NCBI RefSeq assembly: GCF_030704535.1
Contig: NC_081812.1
Location: forward strand, 15,473,001 to 15,537,000
DNA: 64,000 nucleotides
Direction of reading: 5' to 3'
Source of the DNA: Vitis vinifera
Lineage: Eukaryota; Streptophyta; Magnoliopsida; Vitales; Vitaceae
The position numbers and the translations under genes were made by a program. This document shows, one piece after another, positions 1-10,905 of the stretch; position 1 is the first letter of the stretch, and every line of letters begins with the position of its first letter. The notes beneath the pieces are model-generated. The model saw only the letters and a list, made by a program, of their open reading frames with translations. It had not been told where the DNA came from and searched no databases.

Positions 1-2180
1 GGGTTCAGGAGTTATGTTACCTAGTGGGAAGGTGTTAGGCATCCTAGCAAGCCTGAATAAAATTGGTCTCTGCCAAACAAATGTAGGGAACCTTGGCATT
101 TTATTGATAGATAACAAAATTAAGTAAATCTGAATAACGCATAATGATGTATACAATGGCATGATGAGAAAGCCAATATACAGATGTGAGGTGTATGGAC
201 AGATTCGAATATGTGAGAATATGAATCATGAAAGGAATGAGACCAAATCCAATGAGGTTTGTATCAAAAATCAGTTTGAAAAATCATTTTTAGGACTCAA
301 AATATGTAAATCAAAGTTCAGAAAACAGGTCCAATCACAGGGAAGAATAGGGATGGCATTCATCAATTGAATTTGATGCCTAAGGCTGAGATGTCAAAAC
401 TCCGACAATGAGAGGAGCCCTAACCAATACCTCAACATATGCTCGAGCCTCTGTATTGATTCCATTTCAACACTGAAGCTAGAACTTTGTGAATTTTTGA
501 CAAAGACTGATGAAGATGCTTCAATTTTGAAATGGAAATTGACCTCCCATTTGACAAGAAAAATAAATGCTGCGATACCTCACTGTGAAAAGGAGCCAGT
601 ATCACCATCATTTTGATACCAAGACCTCAAGTAAGATGAAATCGACAAATGGGGAGAATGTAAGGTCTTGTTATCATTTTGAAATCGATACCATTCCTAG
701 CAAAAGGGCTAGATTTCGATACAAGTTGTACGGAAGGGGCTAGTATCAATCTTAAATCAATACCAAGGTCCACGGTAAATACATAATTGATAAATAAGCA
801 AATCAGGCGGATTCTGGTACCGATTTTAAACTCGATACTATTTTTGACGTGGGACTACATTATGATACGTCCCTGTTACTAGAAATCAGTATCAATTCCA
901 ATTCAATACCAAGACCAAAACCATTGGAAAACCAGTAAACAAGCAAATTAGGCAGAACTTGGTGTAGATTTGAAATTGATACCATTTCCGACACGGGACT
1001 GAATCTTCAGCAACTCGCTGCAAGTAAATGTTAATGTCGTTTTCAATAAAGCACCAGAAGACGGGATCAAAAAATGGCGAAGCAATTCATAAACTTAATG
1101 AGAATGGGGTCTATTTATCGATTCAGCACCCAATTCACCATAGCATTTGAAAGAAATTTTTGTAGTTTTAATGTTGGTTCAATATTGATCTATAGATAAG
1201 TACTGAATTGACATTCAGATCAAGGGAAGAAAACAAAGAAAACAACTGTCTTGCTCAATTCAATACTGATTCTATAAAGGCACTTGAGGTATTGAAACTC
1301 TGATACTTCAGTCTGGGGCACAACCCCTCTAATCTAGCCATCCATAATTGATTTCAACACTTTATAAGCATGAAAATAGAGTTGTTGGAGCCAAAATAAC
1401 ATCAGAGAAAGCTCAGAAACAGACATTTTCGCTGAATTTCAAAATTAAAGCTCAAACTATTATGAAAATAAATCTCAATGCTCAAGATAGTCGATAATGC
1501 TTGTACATTCAGAAACGTCGGAACAACTCAACAATGAACTCATATTGGACAAGATTAAATACTTTACAAGTGAACTATAATGTCAATTTACATGATGAAA
1601 TAAAGATACAAAAGATGAGGAATATTGTACCGAAAGAGTGTTGGATTGCAGTTGAAGGAGGCTTCCAATCTTGTCTCACAGCTCCAATGACAGAGCTTGC
1701 CCTTCTTTTCTCTCTAAAATGAGCCTTCTCCTTTGGAATAAGAGTCTCCCTGACATTTATGGGCATGGAGGAGGTGGAGGATGATGACAAGTGGAGGCTT
1801 GGATCTCCAACACCTCATCATACCTTCAAATACTCTTCAAATTGCAGTTTACTCCTTGCTTTCATCATAAGTAGACTTGGAGAGGGGTCTTTAAGCCATG
1901 ACGCATGGCAACAAAAATGGGTCTTGAGTTGAAGAAAGCATAAAATGCGTGGCTACTTAGGTGGTATTGAAATTTCAATATCTCCCATTGAGGTATCAAA
2001 TTTGGGGTAAAAAACAGTGCTGTGAAAATAGCATGGAAGACTAGGTCTTTATAGAGTTATCACACTTAAAAATCTCACCATATCATCTATCCTTAGTAGC
2101 TTTTCTTTTTCTTGGAACCATAACTTTTGTCGCAACCTAAATTACTTGGAGATTGAGGACCTTGAAAGACTCGTGTCTTT
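1..2180. other. Intergenic, no gene recognised; degenerate tandem repeat inside
   Basis: No reading frame here looks like a known protein; the longest are under 80 codons and are interrupted. Between about 618 and 1,006 a motif of the kind 'gataccatt...gggact' recurs. The clearest pair is 761-860 and 908-1,006, a degenerate tandem duplication with a period of about 147 bp. It may be an old transposon remnant or a decayed intron of the gene fragment at 3,765-7,207. Nothing supports a function. Confidence 0.5.
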
Positions 2181-3052
2181 AGTCATTTGTGTGTGCTTGT
2201 CTCCATCCATCTCAGATGCATTAGCTTGGTCTTATCCTCTTCAGGCCTATTCTTAATTAAATCATTCTTTATGGCTTTGTCCAATGCATCAAATCTAGTT
2301 CCTTTCTCTCGAGCTAAATTTTTATGGAAATCTAAAATCTCATCCAAGGTCATGGCCTTTGCTCGGCTAGTGACTTACATGAAGATAAATACCAATGAGA
2401 TGTTACAATAGAGAAGACCTTTCAAATCTCTTTGTCTAAATTGTTGCATCTTATGTATGGTGAGTGGAGAGACAATTGACCATCTTTTTCTACATTGTCT
2501 AATTACTCTTGAGTTACGATGCAGGCTATTTAGACAATCCAGAATAGATTGGGTCCTACGTAGGAGCATATGGCATGTTGATCATTTCATATAAGGGTTT
2601 AGGAAGCTTAAAAAGAGGCAAGGCCTTTGGCATATTACTTGTATCACTTTGCTTTGAATTGTGCGGCGAGAGAAAAATGCTAGAATGTTTTAGGACAAGC
2701 AGAAGACGATAGATATGTTGTAGGATCTACTTCACTTCTATTCCTTGTTTTGAGCTTCTTGTTCCACTGCTTTCAAAGGCATTCCTCTTAGTGTGATTCG
2801 GCTTAATTGGCATTTGGTGTGCAATTTAAAAAGGTTTAAACAACAATAAGAGGAGCTTAGTTTGGGTTGAGGAGATGATATTTTTGGTTTTTCTTATATG
2901 GACTATGCCATGTTATTTAGGTTTCCTTGTATAATGGAGGGGTGAAGTCATGTTTTGGTTAGGTCCTTTGTAATTGTGGGGAGGATTCATCATCCTTCTT
3001 ATTTACTTTTTATCCAAAATTAATACATCTTTTGTTTCTGATAAAAAATAAA
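2180..3052 (+). mobile_element. LINE (non-LTR retrotransposon) 3' end, degraded
   Basis: Translation with frame changes gives the C-terminus of a plant LINE polyprotein. There is a KFLWKSKISSKV-type segment at about 2,318-2,354, then the zinc-binding reverse-transcriptase tail (CILCM...GETIDHLFLHC) at about 2,445-2,510, then a decayed 'RERNARIFEDK'-type tail near 2,660-2,690. It closes with an A-rich end near 3,035-3,050. Several stops and frameshifts break it, and the ORF2 catalytic core is absent, so it is a 5'-truncated, dead copy. A second fragment of the same family lies at 31,385-31,750 on the other strand. Confidence 0.75.
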
Positions 3053-3764
3053 ATGGCATGAAAAACTGATATCAAATTTTTGATATAATCACATAATTGT
3101 TGGATTTGGTATGGAAATTTTGATAGTAGGTGCACCTACTATCAAAATTTCCCTCTAAAAAAGCGTCCAAATTGCTCCATTCGTATCTACATTGCTCTAG
3201 GAACTCCTCATGATGTTAATGTGGGCTTCAAAACTAACTAAAATGTGGGAAACAACCTGTAGAACATAGTTAATAGCCCAAAGATCTGGTGCAATATAGA
3301 AAATATGCATGAACGAGTGTGCATTGTAGTATAGAGGACAAAATGGGGACCTACATATAAGCATACATTTCATACCTTTTGTGGTTCTTGGATATCATGT
3401 GATAAAATTTATGTGTTTCATGAGTTGATGCTTTCAAGCTAATGCTATCTCATGATGTTTATACACTTGGTGACATCCAAAATCAATAGGAAGTTGCAAT
3501 TCACTTCTAAGATAATATGCTTATCCTAAGGGAAAAGGTTGGGCTTGTGGCATTTGGACAAAATTCTTTATATATTCCAGAGGTGGTTGGAATGCCGGTC
3601 AAATTATCCTTTATTTTTGCTGTGCTGTTCTCGGATGTTGTTCCCATCCAAAGATGGTCTGCCTTGGGATTTATTTATGTGGTTCATATGCTTATGTGCC
3701 CATGTCATTATGGTTGTGATTTTTTGCCTGCCCTTACTATAGCTCTTTGTCTTCCCTGTGTCAG
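3053..3764. other. Spacer or intron upstream of the IDM1-like exons
   Basis: No upstream coding exon of the acetyltransferase-like gene could be found here. An open frame at 3,517-3,783 matches nothing I know. The last 40 bases are pyrimidine-rich and end in a good CAG acceptor at 3,762-3,764, which fits an intron that continues toward or past the window start. Confidence 0.5.
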
Positions 3765-6700
3765 GAATGTTTTGATCCCATAGTTGCAAGCTCTGGTCGG
3801 GATCTAATTCCTGTTATGGTGTACGGGTAAGTTATCTTTATATTCTGCTTATTTGACTGTTTTCAAGGATACAGTTTCCTTCTGATATTTTAGTGGTCAA
3901 TGTTTTATCATGATTAATTGGACTTCCAATTTCTCTCGAACTGATAGAAAAATTGGAAATTCTATAATCAGTGATAGTGGCAACATTCTTGAGTCTTTTT
4001 CTTTCATCTAAACTACATTATGCTTCCCATCCAAGAAGTGCATATAATATCTAAAAATTTTAAAAAATTATAGTTTTTTTTTTGTTTTTAAAAATATTAC
4101 TAGTTATGGGTGGACAAAGGCTGTTTTTTATTTCCACATAATCTGAACATTTTTTATCCTCTTTTAGATATCTTTGACACATTTGGATTCCATAAGAAGA
4201 TTATTTTAAAATGTGATCATTGAAAATGTGAAACTGAAGTGCATACAATTTGTGGAAATTGGGGATTCAGATGTGCAATTTACATTAATAGATTATAGTA
4301 ATGGCTATGAAAGCTAATTTGCTGGATGGTCACATTTGATTATTATTTATGTCACAACTGTTAGAATATGGTTGTTACAGTTGGATGAGTTGTTATTGAT
4401 GGGATCAACTTCTCAGTTTCAATAATTGGTCATATCATAGGATTCTTGATAATATTTGACAGCTTAAAATCTTTCTTATTTTAATAATAATATTTCTTAT
4501 GAATTCTTGACATGAGTGTTTTATAGCACACTGTTCTTGCTTTCTTCACCTGCTCTTTGTGAAAAAGAAAGAAAGGAAGAAAGTAAGGCACACAAGGAAA
4601 GTAGAAATTAAGCACTAAATCTGATGCAACTCGTGATGGTCACTCTAATAATGCTGACAATTTTTATGGATCTTGTGCTCATGGGAGCATTATTTGAGAT
4701 GTGCTTCTGCATGCATGGTACCAAATGTTATCAGTTCGATTTTATGCACACATTCACCATAAATAATTATGGGGGAAAAGGGTTAGTTTATCTCAACTTT
4801 GGATGCTTAAGTATATCCATACTTCTCAGTTGAGCCATACATGATCATTTGTAGGGTGACCTGTGTTTCTATGCCCTTTATATGGATTAGTTTCTCATGC
4901 CACTGAATTTTTAGTTCTTCTATCATAAAGTAGTTTCTTTCTTTGAAATTTTTACAGGAGAAACATATCTGGACAAGAGTTCGGTGGAATGTATTGTGTC
5001 GTTTTACTTGCAAAGTATGTTGCTCCCTTAAAATAATAGTTACTTCTTCCTGTTATATACTTCTTGACTTTGTTTCATTTCACTATTTCGTCACTGATTT
5101 AAAATCTTGTTTGTTTTAATCAATTGCATGTTTAATGCATACACAGGTCCACTGTTGTATCTGCTGGACTTATCAGGGTTTTTGGTCAGGAGGTAGCTGA
5201 GCTACCTATAGTGGCCACAAGTAAAGAACATCAAGGAAAAGTAAGCAGTTGATTGGGAATAGAAATCTCATTTTGCTTAGCTGTTAATATAGACATCTTT
5301 TAAATCTTTTGCTTCTAATTTTTCCTTGAGTTAACATATATGTATTGATGATAAACCTGACAAAATCATAATGGTAATTTTCTTTTTCCAGGGTTTTTTC
5401 CGAGCACTATTCTCATGCATTGAGGAATTGCTGAGTTCCTTGGGTGTGAAAACCCTGGTGCTTCCTGCAGCTGAGGAAGCTGAAGCAATCTGGACGAATA
5501 AATTAGGCTTCCAAAAGATGTCTGAGGAGCGGGTAAGTGCATTTTTTAACTTGCTCTCTACTTAGGATCCAAAAGACGCATATGTACTAGACCTGTAAAA
5601 GTTCTCAGTAAAGAGATTGAAACAATATGTTGATGACTGGATTGGTTTTTCCTCTGTTTGTGGATTTGTTCTTCCATTTGTTGGGATTTTTCATAGTAGG
5701 TGATATTGTTACTTCAGAAAATTGGAGTCCTTGGATAGAAGTTAAAGGAAGGAACTGTTTAGAAACTGTTCTTGAAAACAGTTTTATGTTCTTCAGAATA
5801 AAAAACAATTTTCTAACGTCAAAAACGTTTTTGATAATTTTTTTTACTAAGAACAATTCATTGAAAATTTGTTCTGAAAATAGATTGTTTTTAGAAACAA
5901 AGATGAGTTGTTTTCAAATATTTTCTATAGACTATTCTAAGAAACAATTGAAAGTATGGAGAATAGTATGGAAAATTTTGCATCATACACAGTAGTAGAC
6001 GGTACCATCATAAAGATTAAGCTGATAAAATTGTTTTTCAATATTTGAGTTTGAGTTCCTAAATAGAATTTTGTTCCCGAAAACAATTGGGAACTATTTT
6101 TAGGAATTGTTCTCAAACGCTGTTTTAAAAACTGTTTTCAAATAGACCCTAAGTTTTGACATTGATTTTACCAAAATGTTTGGTGAGTTGTCGATCCATA
6201 TCAAGAATCCCTTTGTTATGCTTTTTGTGTGTGTGACCACTCACACTAGACGTTGAAAACAATATTTTTTATGACAGTATTGGTTCCAACACCCAGTCGC
6301 TGTCGTAGACTTATGCTTGCATTTATTTGGATTTTTCATGGTGAGAATGTTATTTCAGAAAATTGGAGTCCTTGGATATATAAGTTGAAGTCTTGAGTTG
6401 ATTCATAAAAATGTTTGGTGGAGTGTCCAAATATGCTAAGATATTCCTTTATTATTATTATTTTTTCTGATGTATTTTTTTTCTTCTTCCCTTTCTTTTT
6501 TTGAACCTATTGGGACTTGAACCTGGAAACTCCCATGAACCCACCCCAACCCGTGACCAGCCAAGCCAGGCCTCAAGGGCCAAAATATTCCCTTATTATG
6601 CTTTGTGTGTGTTTATTCAATATCTGTAAGTTGGTTCACTTAGGTGCATGGAAGACCTACTGAATCTACCATTATGTACAAACTCTAGGGCTGATGGCAT

Positions 6701-7207
6701 TAGATGCACCAGGGCCAAGCCAAATGGGATGTGGGTTAATGCAGTGAGAGGACAGCATGGCCTCTGGTTTCTGGATGTATGGCTCAATAATGAGAAACAA
6801 TGAAATATTCCAGTAGCATATTTGAAATTATTGGGGAATGTTTGCCAACTTGATCAAGTAAAAAAGAGAAGTAAAAGAATAATAGCTGCAATTTATGATT
6901 GATTCCGTCATTATACATTTCAAACAAGTAAGAATACACATTTCAAACAAATAAGAGCACAGTATAACATTTATTTGATTCTTTTATTCAGCAGTTTTTT
7001 GACACTGTAAATGGAAATGACTATTACTTTGTGGCTTGATTTAATCATGTTTTGTTTGGCACCTGTATTTTGCACAGTTTGAAACAAATAATAACAATTA
7101 TGAATTTATTTATTGAACAGATGTTAAAGTATACGAGGGAACTTCAGCTGACAATTTTCAAGGGAACATCAATGCTAGAGAAGGAAGTGCCATGTATTGT
7201 GGAATAA
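3765..7207 (+). CDS. C-terminal exons of an IDM1-like PHD-finger/GNAT protein (partial)
   Basis: Five exons join in frame: 3765-3826, 4958-5014, 5147-5240, 5392-5532 and 7121-7207, giving the last 146 residues and a TAA stop. All introns have GT donors and AG acceptors. The peptide starts ECFDPIVASSGRDLIP and includes NISGQEFGGMYCVV, AGLIRVFGQEVAELPIVAT and VKTLVLPAAEEAEAIWT. This is the GNAT-like acyl-CoA N-acyltransferase end of plant nuclear PHD-finger proteins related to INCREASED DNA METHYLATION 1, which act in chromatin regulation. The PHD and upstream exons are not seen. Either they lie before base 1, across a long intron that took in the LINE, or this is a 3' gene fragment. The exons have no stops or frameshifts, which favours a real gene end. 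The last intron (5,533-7,120) carries repeats. Confidence 0.8.
5680..6450 (+). repeat. Local direct duplication inside the last intron, each copy split by a later insertion
   Basis: The sequence around 5,683-5,745 (gggatttttcat..., then gaaaattggagtccttggat) recurs at 6,330-6,385. The sequence after the MITE-like insert (6,160-6,230: aaaatgtttggtg..., tccctttgttatgctttttgtgtgtg) recurs at 6,408-6,450 and then 6,590-6,620. So an ancestral segment was duplicated; copy 1 is interrupted by the insert at about 5,743-6,149 and copy 2 by the SINE at 6,456-6,584. Confidence 0.7.
5743..6149. mobile_element. MITE-like insertion (hAT/MULE type not resolved)
   Basis: The block lies between two pieces that are contiguous in the neighbouring duplicate, so it is an insertion of about 400 bp. 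Its ends are inverted relatives of each other: motifs like gaaaacagttttta occur at both ends in opposite sense (about 5,760-5,785 and 6,118-6,140). It contains many gaaaaca/tgttttc words and no coding frame. Exact termini and target-site duplication could not be fixed by eye. Confidence 0.5.
6456..6584 (-). mobile_element. tRNA-derived SINE with target-site duplication
   Basis: Read on the minus strand, the insert has an A-box-like TGGCTTGGCTGG, a B box GGTTCAAGTCC and an A-rich tail ending in TAA repeats. These are the marks of a tRNA-derived SINE with an internal pol III promoter. It is flanked by a 15-bp direct repeat with one mismatch (6,441-6,455 and 6,585-6,599, atattccYttattat), the expected target-site duplication. 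The neighbouring duplicate copy (6,160-6,230) lacks the insert. Confidence 0.75.
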
Positions 7208-9224
7208 TGTCGTACTCCATCTCTATTTGTCAGATATCGTAGAATTAGATTTTTCCTTTTGGTTTTGATTTTTAGTCTATATTTTTTCTTGTAATATTGC
7301 GGCTGTTCTGTTTGGTGACCAGCAATCAGCAATCTGATAAAAGATAGTTTTTGTTCTTACACTAAGAGGAGAAAAAGGGAAAGAGGGAGGGGTGGGATCT
7401 GTGGAAAGAATCAGTGCATGCTGACCTTTTATCATGCATGCATGATACTAGAAATTCTTTCTCCTACAGTTTTTCCCTGTGCTTCCATTTTTTGATAGGA
7501 CCTTGTAGTTCTGTTTTTGTACATGGAAGGCCTTTTTTTTAGTTGAAAATTCAATGTCTTGAGCCATCCCACAACAGAGTTTTAACACAGGCTCACCATT
7601 TATCTTATCTTGTGCTTGTTCAGAACTACAGAAGATAAAAGGCTGGAAGCCGGATTTAGGTGTCCTACGTTCTTGAACTATTTTGTACCTTTATGTACTA
7701 TTTAAAAAACTTCCTAAAGTTCTCATTTCTCAGTCATAGTGACCGCTTTCTTTCTTCACTTTCTTCACTTTCAATGCTACTCTTTGAAATGTTGCAACTT
7801 GGTTTTTTAGGATCAAGCATTCAGAACATGCTGTGCTGCAATAAGTATTGATACAGGTAAGTTATATCCTATAGGATAAAAAGATTCATATCAGCCTGAG
7901 GGAGTCCGAAGGGTAAGGCAAAGGCTGAGGCGTGCCATGTGAATTGAAGGAAATCAGAATCTGGGAGGTGGCAGTTTAGTGATAGGGTTGCTCTTTCAGT
8001 CCTATGGTTCTTTATGCTCGTTGCAATAGCGTCATACAATTCCTAATTGAACATTTTTGTAGCGTGCGGGCGTGATATTCCCCACTCAACCAGTAAAAAG
8101 TGTAGTTGATTCGTGCCCATGAGCTCGATTCGCATGCCCAGATTCAAGTGGTTCAAACCTCATACCATTGGTGGGTACTGACATTGGTTCAACATACAGC
8201 CTTGCAAGTAGGTTGTGCCAGTGGGATAGTTTCAAGATCTACTGACACGTGGATACGTTAAATTAAATGCATCGACATTTTCTTTTGAAATACTACCTTA
8301 AGCTCTCTTAATGTTCGTGGACCAAGAAATATTCATCCTCACCATTGCTTTATTATCTTTATCTCACGGTTGACGATCCATTATTTTTCTCTTATATTTT
8401 ATTATCCCTTTCTATTCACCCTTCTTATTTTATGTTTTGATCAGATGAAAAATCTATAAAATAAGAAATTCAACTTAAGATCCAATTAAGATTTGAGCTT
8501 TTCTTTTATATATATATATATATATATCTTTTATATCCAATAGGTATAAAATCCTACAATACATATATCATATCTTATTTTATCTAGTTAGTTAAATGTA
8601 TCTTAAGAGTGTAAACTAATAGGATCTGAAAATACACCCATGGTACCACCTAATTAATGGGTCTTTTGATACCTATTAAAAATATATATATATATATATT
8701 TTAGTTTATTTTAATAAGAGTTTTTACAAAATATTCCAAACTAAATAATAACACTCCAAATGAATTTCAAATTACTATGATTTTTAATTTTTAGAAATTT
8801 ATGTTCTTAGATTCAATCATTCAATGTTTTAATCTAATTACTTGATATAAATTTAGAAAATATAATAAAAACAAAAATAAAATGCCTAATTAATTATTTT
8901 TAGAACTTCTAAAAATTAAATACGATTTACTCAAAATTCAAACTCGAAAATGACAAAAATATATATATATTAGATACTAACAAATCCTTACCATGAAAAG
9001 ACAAAATGACTAATAAGAAAAAGTTTATTTTTATTTTTATGGTTAATACTCATCTAAAATCAAGAATCTGCCCTTTTTTTTTTTTACTTTTCACCCTTTG
9101 TCATATTTATTGCAAATCAAAATCAAATATTTTTCATGATTGATGTTATGGATTCTTCTGACCCATGATTCCTCACCCTTTGTTTCAAAAAATTCCATAA
9201 TATTTTTATTTAGGAAGAAAAACA
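7208..9224. other. 3' UTR and intergenic, AT-rich, no gene seen
   Basis: The first few hundred bases are probably the 3' UTR of the IDM1-like gene. (TA)n microsatellites occur at about 8,508-8,527, 8,681-8,699 and 8,959-8,970. No coding sequence was recognised on either strand. Confidence 0.6.
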
Positions 9225-9455
9225 TTTTAAATAATTTTAGAAACGAAATTTTGTTTCACAACTCAAATATGAAAAATAAAAATAAAAACAATTTTCCAAC
9301 TTATAAGTCATGAACTTTTGGAATAATTTTAAAAAATAATTAAAAATATTTAATTTAATTTTTTTTAAAAAATACATTAAACATATTTTTAAATTTAAAA
9401 TTATTTTTTGTTTTCCAGTTCCAAAAATTATTTTAAAATATGGTTACCAAACTTG
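9225..9455. repeat. AT-rich dispersed repeat, MITE-like
   Basis: A run of words like aaataattttagaaac, ttttccaactt and aaaattattttaaaatatggttaccaaac resembles short non-autonomous repeats that are common in AT-rich plant spacers. Related text occurs near 28,550-28,760 and 36,580-37,010. Boundaries and transposon family are not resolved. Confidence 0.35.
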
Positions 9456-10580
9456 CCATAGGTCTGTTGCAAATTTGCAATGGTCTGATTTTTTCGGTGC
9501 CAAACAAACACCCCTTTCAAAAAAAAAAAAAAAAGAAGTTTTTACAGATTCCATTTATTAGTAAAAGCTAACCGTACTGCTCCGTTCAGATTGACAGGGT
9601 ACCGAATCTATACGCTGGGTTCAGAGGAACCCAGCACCTACCCACCATACCCAACAATACGGAACCCGGATAGGTGCACTGCACCAAACCGACCCAAACT
9701 TTAAAGCTCCACCTCCCACTCTCCACTGTCCAGAAAAGTTACACGCGCTCTCTTTAAGGGAATGCTCTGAGTTCCACGCGTCGTCAATGAAAACTGAAGC
9801 AGGACGACTAAAGATTGTCGACCCCGCGATTCAGAATCTCATTAATGCGATGATTTAAAATTCATGGGCTTTCACGCCTTTTTTTATTTTATTTTATTTA
9901 TGTATATGTTGAAAATGAAAAAAATATGAGGGGGGAATCAAGGATGCGTGATCGCTCTCCTCGTTGCTTGGATGTGTTTGTTGTCCAAACAGCCCTTTCG
10001 AAGATTTCACCTTTGTCATTCAGTAAACGGTGAATGAACGAGGAAAACGGAATTAAAAGGCTGAAAATAGTTTAGAATTAGCATTCTTGGAGTACTTTTT
10101 TTTTTTTTTTTTTAAAGAATTTAAATAAATTCTTAATGAGGGACTTTCATATCTCTTCTTCAACTTCCTGTCATTTTGGGGATGTAAGTCCCACATGCTG
10201 TGAACGGATACAATGTATGAAGATCAATCTTAAAATAAAAGTGTTCAAACATTAACTAATAATACAAAATATTATATTTTGACTTGCACATGACTTCACA
10301 CACAAGTTGACAGGCTATGGTTGCTTTAGGGTTTGGACTTCTATATGATTTGTGTTATTCAAATGTGATTTCTTTTTAAAATAAGTGGACCAGGGACATT
10401 TTTACGTTTAATTTGTTTCGCTGCCAAACACAGCCTTGGACTCCAAGGGCTATCCCGTAATTAGAAGATGGACGGGGTTTACTCCACCACTTCCAGATAA
10501 ATATGTTATTTTATATATATCAATTGCATTGAATACTAGTTATGGCCTTACGGGATAGACCTCTCCCACTCACCTTTCAG
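9456..10580. other. Intergenic and likely upstream region of the small gene at 10,669
   Basis: A moderately GC-rich patch at about 9,590-9,850 gives way to AT-rich sequence with a T run at 10,098-10,113. No gene was recognised. Confidence 0.5.
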
Positions 10581-10587
10581 TATAAAA
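10581..10587 (+). promoter_or_regulatory. TATA box of the 78-residue gene
   Basis: TATAAAA sits 82 bp before the ATG at 10,669. That leaves room for a short leader of about 50 bases. Confidence 0.55.
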
Positions 10588-10668
10588 TGGGGTCAACCGT
10601 TCTCCTTTGTCGTCCCATACACACTCATACATTTTCCCTCTTATCGCTTCCTCCCCGTCTCAAGAAAG

Positions 10669-10905
10669 ATGTCTCAGAAAGCAAGTCGCCACCAACGCAA
10701 GCCATCACAAAGCGTCTTCGTCTTTCCGGATAACCTCGACAATGTCGTCGACAAGATTGCTCCTTCAACCAACCAGGTTCTTCCACCTCCGGAGATCGCT
10801 GTCCCTCTTTCGCCGCTGGTGGCTCCGCCGCCGGCGTTGTCTCCGGAGAAAGTCGTCAGAGATGCAGGCATCGAGAAAGACAACGATGTGGCATCCAAGG
10901 AGTAG
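10669..10905 (+). CDS. Small unknown plant protein, 78 aa, RKPSQSVF motif
   Basis: A single-exon frame of 78 codons starting MSQKASRHQRKPSQSVFVFP. The N-terminus is basic and serine-rich; the middle is proline-rich (APSTNQVLPPPEIAVP, APPPALSPEK); the end is acidic and charged. The R-x-P-S-Q-S-V-F motif recalls small, conserved, uncharacterised plant proteins, and the R-K-P-S core could be a phosphorylation site (inference). There is no signal peptide or membrane segment. A TATA box at 10,581 and the raised GC of the frame against its AT-rich surroundings support a real gene. Two overlapping frames, 10,542-10,733 and 10,607-10,945, are less likely because they fit the TATA position and leader poorly. 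Confidence 0.6.
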   Translation: MSQKASRHQRKPSQSVFVFPDNLDNVVDKIAPSTNQVLPPPEIAVPLSPLVAPPPALSPEKVVRDAGIEKDNDVASKE

